Origin: DATCYX01 sp963714425 | GTDB taxonomy: Bacteria > Chloroflexota > Anaerolineae > Anaerolineales > UBA4823 | Assembly (NCBI GenBank): GCA_963714425.1 | Contig: CAVQOI010000004.1 | Span: 124,001-188,000 of the forward strand | Direction: 5' to 3' | Length of the DNA: 64,000 nucleotides | Shown here: positions 58,751 through 64,000 of the stretch, one piece after another | Layout of the letters: each line of letters starts with the position of its first letter | How positions within the stretch are numbered: the stretch's first letter is position 1 | The notes under the pieces: generated by a model | Databases searched by the model: none | The model's input: only the letters and a program-made list of their open reading frames with translations | What the model was told of the DNA's origin: nothing | Translations under genes and position numbers: made by a program

Positions 58751-61126
58751 CTACTCACGAGCAATAATCTTCTTAATTTCATTCCAAAGTGCAGTTGCCT
58801 CTAAAGTGATATCCTTTTCGCTGGGGAACAATCGCGCCTGCATGCATTTAAATGCATATTCTGCGCAAAGCCGGTGAAGCTTGCGCTTTTCTCTCCAAGC
58901 GCTAACGCCTTGCTTAATCAAAGCATCAAATTCCGCGCGGGCTCGCCTCAGCGGTTGGCTGACCACCTGGAACAGCTCTTCCGGGAGCTGATCAACGAGC
59001 TCATTCTTTAGACAGCGACGCTGTCGATCAAGCGCCCATGCCATCGCCGCCACAAGGACCAGCACTCCACTCCATGTGAGCATGAGTATCGCTAGGTTTA
59101 GATTTACTGCATTCTGGATCAAGACATTGTGCAATCCGTGGGTTACGACCGCCAGCAGAAAAGCTCCCGCAGGCACAGCAACCCTCCGCCAGCGATGCGA
59201 GGACAACCGGAAATACCCGACTCCAGCACCGAAGATGGCCGTATAGGATGCATGATCCAGGCTATAGAGCACTCCCTCAATGAGAATTGAGCTCCCCAGT
59301 CCTGCGTACCCGCGGGTCAAGAATGACCCGAGATAGCTGAGGATATTGCCGGTCATGGCAAAACCGACGCCAACCATCGCCCCGTAGATGATGCCATCCA
59401 GCACGTCATCAAACTCGCGACGGTAGCGCGAGGCAATGAAGACCACCACCACGCCTTTGAGTACTTCATCCAAAAGTGGCGACAGCAACACTACACTGGC
59501 AAATTGCAGGAGCTGTGGGCTAAGAAGGTTGGGGGGAAGCTGGTAAAAGATCCGCACCAGAATCGCGATGACCAGGGCGGGGAGTGCTCCCCAAAAGAAT
59601 GCAACTGCCAATAAGCTAGCGGGTTCCTTCTCGTAACGATCGGACCAGTACAACATTCCCACATAGAACAGAGCAGGGAAAACCGCTGCCAAAATCCCTA
59701 AGACACTACCCCAGAGCAGGTCACCGACCGGAAGTGCCCCTGCCATCCAGATCCAACCGGGACCGGACACAGACAACTCGGTCGCCTGTATATCGCTGGG
59801 AGCGAGCTCGTAGAGAATTCCATCAACCTCCAACCGGGCTTCATGGCTCGCGCCCAGGGTGAGTGTAATCTGACCCGAGGAACTGATGGGTAAGTCCGTG
59901 TAGGTGAAAGCGGTTACTTGTGAGGTAGCCAAATCAGGCTCGGTGATAATCAGGCCGTAAGGAGTGTCCGGGGGGATTAGGATCGTTGCACTTAGGTGCA
60001 CGAGCTCACCGGGATCTGTGTGAAGTATGGCGACTTGGTCCTCAAAATCTGCACCTGGCAGGCTCTCTCCCAGTGGGCCGTGGATGGACACTTGTGCGCC
60101 GTTTGCGCCAACCCCGGTGACCTCCACCCGCAAGCGGTTCGCATACCAGGTCCCGGTATCCAACGGTTGTTCTATGCCCCAGGCATATGGGCGATCCCAT
60201 TGGTCGCCTTTGTAGGCAGGCCCGAGTGGACCTCCGAAATCAGCTTGTTCAGCGCTCTCACCCCAGTGACCTTTATACATCAGCCACATGGCTTCAGGCC
60301 AGGAGACCGGATTCGTTTCCAGTTGATCCCGCTCAGGAAGGAGAATCACTTTCGGAATGGTGCGGTCTGCGCTCCCAGTACGGTCCACAACCTCCACGTG
60401 CATATTTCCAATATCCTGGATGTGCGGGTAAATTTCATCCCCCCAGAAGTAATTGGCATGTGACCCCAGAGCCACATAGACAACAGGATGTGTGCCCTCT
60501 TCGGTTTTAGCTGAGCTCCACGACCGGCGCGTGCCGCCGTGGTGCTGGCTGTATACCACCCACTCTGGGTCACCCAATTCATCCAGCATGACCTGGACCA
60601 TCTCCCAGTCGCCTTCATGTTTATTGAACCAATCATTGTAAAAGTAAAAAAACCAATATTGAATTGTGATACGAATCGGTCTCTCATCGCGAACAACATG
60701 AGCATAAGCAACAACGGGATAATCCCCCTGGTCTGGACTGAGAAGAGTGTGGTAATAAGTGCGGTGGGAGGAATAGTTTTTACTGTCGGATGCCCAATCG
60801 CTTCCATACCATGCGTCAATAAAAAAGCTCTCATCACGATAACCAAACAATTCAGCGATGGAAACATTCGAAAGCACATTCGTATCAAACCAAAAACTGC
60901 GTTGCTGCCGCAAGCGTGCCGAGCCCAACAGCACTTCAACTGCTTGGGGGCGGAATAGCTCAGTAGGATGGAAATACAAGACGGGGGCGAATTTCTCGAT
61001 CAGCGCTTGATCATCGGGCGAATTATCTTGTGCTTGAGCTTCTCCCCGCTCCGCTCCCAGGCTAATCGCGACAATCACCAAAATGAATAGAAGAGAACGA
61101 ATTTTATTCCCCAAGTAATTCCCCAA
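58751..61126 (-). CDS. Vps62-like domain fused to a PrsW-type membrane protease
   Basis: 791 residues. After a signal peptide (about 1-32) comes a Vps62-like domain (about 40-330): KFAPVLYFHPTELFRP, YNDWFNKHEGDWEMVQVMLD, QHHGG and GSHANYFWGDEIY. A beta-sandwich segment (335-455) leads to a PrsW-type protease (490-690): DRYEKEPASLLAVAFFWGA, LLSPLLDEVLKGVVVV (DEVLK where PrsW has EExxK), TGNILSY, LDHASYTAIFGAGVGYFR and THGLHNVL with the metal His. PrsW cleaves an anti-sigma factor in B. subtilis. The extracytoplasmic Vps62 part may sense the wall. No sigma factor is adjacent. Confidence 0.8.
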   Translation of the reverse strand: MGNYLGNKIRSLLFILVIVAISLGAERGEAQAQDNSPDDQALIEKFAPVLYFHPTELFRPQAVEVLLGSARLRQQRSFWFDTNVLSNVSIAELFGYRDESFFIDAWYGSDWASDSKNYSSHRTYYHTLLSPDQGDYPVVAYAHVVRDERPIRITIQYWFFYFYNDWFNKHEGDWEMVQVMLDELGDPEWVVYSQHHGGTRRSWSSAKTEEGTHPVVYVALGSHANYFWGDEIYPHIQDIGNMHVEVVDRTGSADRTIPKVILLPERDQLETNPVSWPEAMWLMYKGHWGESAEQADFGGPLGPAYKGDQWDRPYAWGIEQPLDTGTWYANRLRVEVTGVGANGAQVSIHGPLGESLPGADFEDQVAILHTDPGELVHLSATILIPPDTPYGLIITEPDLATSQVTAFTYTDLPISSSGQITLTLGASHEARLEVDGILYELAPSDIQATELSVSGPGWIWMAGALPVGDLLWGSVLGILAAVFPALFYVGMLYWSDRYEKEPASLLAVAFFWGALPALVIAILVRIFYQLPPNLLSPQLLQFASVVLLSPLLDEVLKGVVVVFIASRYRREFDDVLDGIIYGAMVGVGFAMTGNILSYLGSFLTRGYAGLGSSILIEGVLYSLDHASYTAIFGAGVGYFRLSSHRWRRVAVPAGAFLLAVVTHGLHNVLIQNAVNLNLAILMLTWSGVLVLVAAMAWALDRQRRCLKNELVDQLPEELFQVVSQPLRRARAEFDALIKQGVSAWREKRKLHRLCAEYAFKCMQARLFPSEKDITLEATALWNEIKKIIARE

Positions 61127-61174
61127 AAATGATTTTGCTCGGTTGGATGCTTGAGATGCCAGTGAATGTGACCA

Positions 61175-62029
61175 TTACTTGACATACCTTCGCAAAGTGG
61201 ACACGACCTCCCCCAAATAACCCGAGCCGAATAAATTTAAATGATTAAGAAGATGATACAAATTGTAGATGGAGAAGCGCTCCTGGTACCCTTTCTCCAG
61301 CGGACGTATTTCTTGATAGGCACGATAGAACGCTTCAGAGAATGATCCGAAGAGTGTCGTCATCGCCAGCTCAGCCTCAGCCCACCCATAGTGGGCAGCT
61401 GGGTCTATGATCGCCGGATTTCCTCGATCATCGCTCATAGCGTTGCCGCTCCAAAGATCACCGTGGAGCAAGGAAGCTGGCTGCTCGGGGACAAGCTCAG
61501 GCAACCGTCCACACAAGCGCTCCACCTGCCCTAACTCGACAGAGCCCAACAAGCCGTGTCTGTTGGCAAGCTTTGCCTGAAATACCAATCGATGTTGTGC
61601 GAAAAAATAATATCCGTCATCAGCCCAGGTATTTGGTTGGGGCGTGCTGCCAATGTAGTTATCGTGGTCGAATCCAAATTGTGAGCTAGTATGATTGTGC
61701 AAACCAGCCATACGCCTGCCGAATTCTGGCCAATAATCTGCCGCTCGCGGGGCTGGGGTTAAATCTTCTAGAAGAAGATATTCAGTTCCGTATTGAAATG
61801 GTTGCGGTACCCGCGGCCCGTCCGGTACGGATAGCGCGAGCAAACCCTCCGCTTCCCGGGCGAACATATCCGCTGGAGTGTGCTGGTTGGTCTTGAGGAA
61901 AAATGATTTGCCGGATGATGTTTGCAGGCGCGCACCATGATTAATGCAGCCCCCGCCCACCTGGTGAACAGAGATAATTTCCCCAAATCCCTGAGCTTTA
62001 ATCCACTGGACAATGTCCGCTGGGAGCAT
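61175..62029 (-). CDS. Fructosamine kinase family protein
   Basis: 284 residues. The family phosphorylates fructosamine adducts on proteins or free amines, leading to deglycation. VGGGCINHGARLQTSSGKSFFLKTN is the N-lobe Lys region, YLLLEDLTP the hinge, LLHGDLWSGNAMSDDRGNPAIIDPAAHYGWAEAELAMTTLFGSF the catalytic and metal segment, and FSIYNLYHLLNHLNLFGSGY the C-terminus. The ATG at 62029 overlaps the phosphatase stop by one base (TAATG), the same pairing of a fructosamine kinase with a low-molecular-weight phosphatase seen in many bacteria. Confidence 0.92.
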   Translation of the reverse strand: MLPADIVQWIKAQGFGEIISVHQVGGGCINHGARLQTSSGKSFFLKTNQHTPADMFAREAEGLLALSVPDGPRVPQPFQYGTEYLLLEDLTPAPRAADYWPEFGRRMAGLHNHTSSQFGFDHDNYIGSTPQPNTWADDGYYFFAQHRLVFQAKLANRHGLLGSVELGQVERLCGRLPELVPEQPASLLHGDLWSGNAMSDDRGNPAIIDPAAHYGWAEAELAMTTLFGSFSEAFYRAYQEIRPLEKGYQERFSIYNLYHLLNHLNLFGSGYLGEVVSTLRRYVK

Positions 62030-62511
62030 TACTTTGCCTGTTCGAGCGTCTCCAGGAAGCCGAGTACCGAACGTTCGACAATGTCGTATACCATCTCAAA
62101 CCCCTCCACCCCTCCATAATACGGGTCAGGAACCTCTGCACGTGGTCCGCCCTGGGGATCAAATTCGCGCAGGAAGTGAACTTTACTAATCTGCTCCGGC
62201 GAGGGGTCAAGGTATAACAGATCATCATAGTTATCCTGATCCATGACCAGGATCAGATCAAATCGCTCGAAGTCCGATGTCTTGAATTCGCGGGAGCGCC
62301 CATCATAAGGGATACCGCGGCCTGCAGCCACACGGCGCATGCGCAAATCCGGCGGCTCACCGACATGCCAATCCGACATACCGGCAGAATCCACTTCGTA
62401 CTCATCCCCAACCCCAAACCTCTCTGCATAATACTTAAACAGGCTCTCCGCCAATGGGCTGCGCACAATATTGCCAAGACAGACAAAACAGATCTTTTTA
62501 TGTTTCTGCAC
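62029..62511 (-). CDS. Low-molecular-weight protein-tyrosine-phosphatase
   Basis: 160 residues from GTG 62511, with GGAGG 5 bases upstream. Residues 11-18, CLGNIVRS, form the phosphate loop C-x5-R-S; the third position is Ile rather than the usual Cys/Ile mix of the CxGNxCRS motif. Asp in VPDPYYGGVEGFEMVYDIVERS is the general acid. In bacteria these enzymes dephosphorylate proteins or, next to fructosamine kinases, fructosamine-6-phosphate or sugar phosphates; which applies is not known. Confidence 0.92.
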   Translation of the reverse strand: MQKHKKICFVCLGNIVRSPLAESLFKYYAERFGVGDEYEVDSAGMSDWHVGEPPDLRMRRVAAGRGIPYDGRSREFKTSDFERFDLILVMDQDNYDDLLYLDPSPEQISKVHFLREFDPQGGPRAEVPDPYYGGVEGFEMVYDIVERSVLGFLETLEQAK

Positions 62512-62573
62512 CCTCACCTCCAAAATGGTTCGTACCTGGCAGAATATACCACAACACATGACCTACTAAACAA

Positions 62574-62599
62574 AACTGCGGGCGCATGCGCCCGCAGTT
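62574..62599 (-). terminator. Intrinsic terminator after maeB
   Basis: A 26-bp perfect palindrome folds to a GC-rich stem; on the minus strand TTTTGTTTAG follows. It starts 22 bases after the maeB stop. It also separates that gene from the phosphatase/kinase pair. Confidence 0.75.
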
Positions 62600-62620
62600 C
62601 GTTGCAAGGTGGTATTTCGG

Positions 62621-64000
62621 CTAATCACAGCCTGAGCGGTTCATTGAATCCATCACCGCCACTGCGGCGATATTGACGATATCGCGCACCTCCGCGCCTG
62701 TTTGTAGCACGTGCACCGGCGCGCCCATGCCCAGCAGGATTGGACCGATGGCCTCGGCGTTCCCCAATCGAGCCAGCAACTTGTAAGCGATGTTCGCCGA
62801 TTCCAGGGATGGGAACACGAGCACGTTCGCATCGCGCACCTGGCTGAAGGGGTAGCGTTCATCTACAATTTCGGGGACAATCGCAGTATCAGCCTGCATC
62901 TCACCATCCACGGCGATCTCCGGGCACTTTTCCCGGATGATCTTTAGTGCCTTGCGCACTTTATCCGAAAGTGGATGGGGTGTGCTGCCAAAATTGGAGA
63001 AAGACAACATCGCCACCCGGGGCTCAAGGCCCAACTGGCGTGCGAATTCTGCTGAAAGACAGGCAACCTCAGCCAGGTCTTCAGCCGATGGATCGATGTT
63101 CACCGTAGCATCCGTGAAAAGATAGGTGCGCTTGTCAACAATCATGATGTATACACCCGCAGCGCGTGTAGTTCCAGGGTTGGTATGGTGGATCTGCAAC
63201 GCCGGTCGGATGACGTCTGGATAATCCGAAGTTAAGCCGGAAACGAACGCGTCTGCGTCGCCCATGGCAACCATCATCGGGCCAAAAATATTGGGCTCAC
63301 ACACACGCTTCTTTGAATCTTTAACCGCCACGCCTTTACGCTGCCGGATTTCGTAATAACGATTGGCATAGGCTTCCAGCTGCTCGAAGTGGTTGGGGTC
63401 AACGATCTGCGGGCAACAATCCAATCCCAGTGATTTTATCCGTTGCTCGATGACGTCAGACCTACCAATCAAGATCGGGTCGGCGATGCCTTCATCGGCA
63501 ATCTGAGCAGCAGCGCGGATGATCTTGGTCTCTTCACCCTCGGCAAATACTACCCGCTTGCGCTCCGGGCACTGCTGCGCTTTGTGCATAATGTAATGAC
63601 GGACTTGCTCTCCCATCCCTTGACGGTAAGCCAGCTGTTCGCGATATTCGTCCAGATCCAGCTGGAGGCGAGCCACACCTGTATCCATCGCAGCCTTGGC
63701 TACCGCTGGAGATTCCCAGAGCAGAACCCGCGGATCGAGCGGCTTAGGGATGATATATTCGGGGCCAAATTTTAGGCTCTCAAGCCCATAGGCACGCAGC
63801 ACACTATCGGGCACATCTTCTTTGGTCAGGTTTGCCAGCGCGTAAGAGGCGGCTACTTTCATCTCTTCGTTGATTGCCCGGGCACGCACGTCCAAAGCAC
63901 CCCGGAAGATAAACGGGAAACCCAGCACATTATTGATCTGGTTGGGATAATCGGAACGTCCAGTGGCGACGATAGCGTCGGGACGGGCTTCCCTTGCGAG
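62621..64000 (-). CDS. maeB: NADP-type malic enzyme with phosphotransacetylase domain (partial, 5' end off window)
   Basis: 459 codons are visible; the frame continues beyond 64000 (ARPDAIVATGRSDYPNQINNVLGFPFIFRGALDVRA), so the N-terminal malic-enzyme domain is mostly outside. VLGFPFIFRGALDVRARAINEEMKVAASYALA is the end of the NAD(P)-binding domain of malic enzyme. From about visible residue 120 there is a PTA_PTB domain: RVVFAEGEETKIIRAAAQ, DADAFVSGLTSDYPDVIRPALQIH, LFTDATVNIDPSAEDLAEVA and MLSFSNFGSTPHP. In MaeB proteins this half is usually catalytically inactive and regulatory (acetyl-CoA). Converts malate to pyruvate. Confidence 0.92.
   Translation of the reverse strand, partial: LAREARPDAIVATGRSDYPNQINNVLGFPFIFRGALDVRARAINEEMKVAASYALANLTKEDVPDSVLRAYGLESLKFGPEYIIPKPLDPRVLLWESPAVAKAAMDTGVARLQLDLDEYREQLAYRQGMGEQVRHYIMHKAQQCPERKRVVFAEGEETKIIRAAAQIADEGIADPILIGRSDVIEQRIKSLGLDCCPQIVDPNHFEQLEAYANRYYEIRQRKGVAVKDSKKRVCEPNIFGPMMVAMGDADAFVSGLTSDYPDVIRPALQIHHTNPGTTRAAGVYIMIVDKRTYLFTDATVNIDPSAEDLAEVACLSAEFARQLGLEPRVAMLSFSNFGSTPHPLSDKVRKALKIIREKCPEIAVDGEMQADTAIVPEIVDERYPFSQVRDANVLVFPSLESANIAYKLLARLGNAEAIGPILLGMGAPVHVLQTGAEVRDIVNIAAVAVMDSMNRSGCD

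Noticed and set aside
1..64000. CRISPR arrays, rRNA and tRNA genes
   Set aside because: No regularly spaced repeats, no rRNA signatures and no foldable tRNA were found by reading both strands.

Overview
The window looks like chromosome of a Chloroflexota bacterium, probably class Anaerolineae, at about 50-55% GC. This is inferred from family content and style. The signs are: a complete division and cell-wall (dcw) cluster with a CvpA-like gene inside it; a B12-dependent ribonucleotide reductase next to nrdR; secreted proteins with Thr/Pro-rich linkers; DinB-fold and DUF5666-type proteins; a COG3375 GNAT beside a MenC-like enolase; and GAAC-N4-GTTC SOS-box logic. No rRNA, tRNA or CRISPR array was seen.

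Layout. 1-1160: edge of a phage-like island on the minus strand (terminase small and large subunits) behind a strong promoter with an SOS box in its spacer. 1165-3886: minus-strand operon rpsF-ssb-rpsR-foldase. 3938-5140: a LuxR-type HTH gene and a RecA-fold gene, with a small MITE-like element just upstream. 5273-12551: accessory metabolism (FGGY kinase, epimerase, GNAT, a broken N-acylamino-acid racemase/OSBS gene, acyl-CoA synthetase, DinB). 12929-20668: plus-strand housekeeping (efp, a Cys-rich protein, a HAD-DinB fusion, fabF, fabH, ftsH, ygfZ). 20992-28403: an ion-transport block with a CBS protein, a NhaD/ArsB-like carrier, a CPA1 Na+/H+ antiporter fused to a DarA/PstA-like c-di-AMP receptor domain, a CPBP protease and an SLC13 carrier with four RCK_C domains. 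28416-33242: a frameshifted cupredoxin remnant, SDR, ribA, a NarL-type regulator, a DUF5666 protein and a small membrane protein.

33284-37756: dNTP-supply operon nrdR-nrdJ-dinB-like-dNK, ending in a textbook terminator. 38041-55978: the dcw cluster on the minus strand, in transcription order mraZ, rsmH, ftsL-like, PBP, murF, mraY, murD, ftsW, murG, cvpA-like, murC, a 60-aa gene, murB, ddl, ftsQ, ftsA, ftsZ. Many genes overlap, murE is missing from the cluster, and mraZ has a clear promoter and 10-bp-spaced MraZ boxes. 56043-64000: a divergent cysteine desulfurase-like gene, two tandem paralogous secreted proteins, a Vps62-PrsW fusion, fructosamine kinase, a low-molecular-weight phosphatase and the 3' part of a malic enzyme/phosphotransacetylase.

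Most notable: the CPA1 antiporter ending in a c-di-AMP receptor-like domain (22844-24748), close to an SLC13 carrier with four RCK_C domains. Together they suggest a second-messenger-controlled ion-homeostasis module. Next in interest are the MITE at 5042-5134, the SOS-box promoter at 906-934, the Vps62-PrsW and HAD-DinB fusions, and the doubly broken racemase gene that keeps every catalytic residue.
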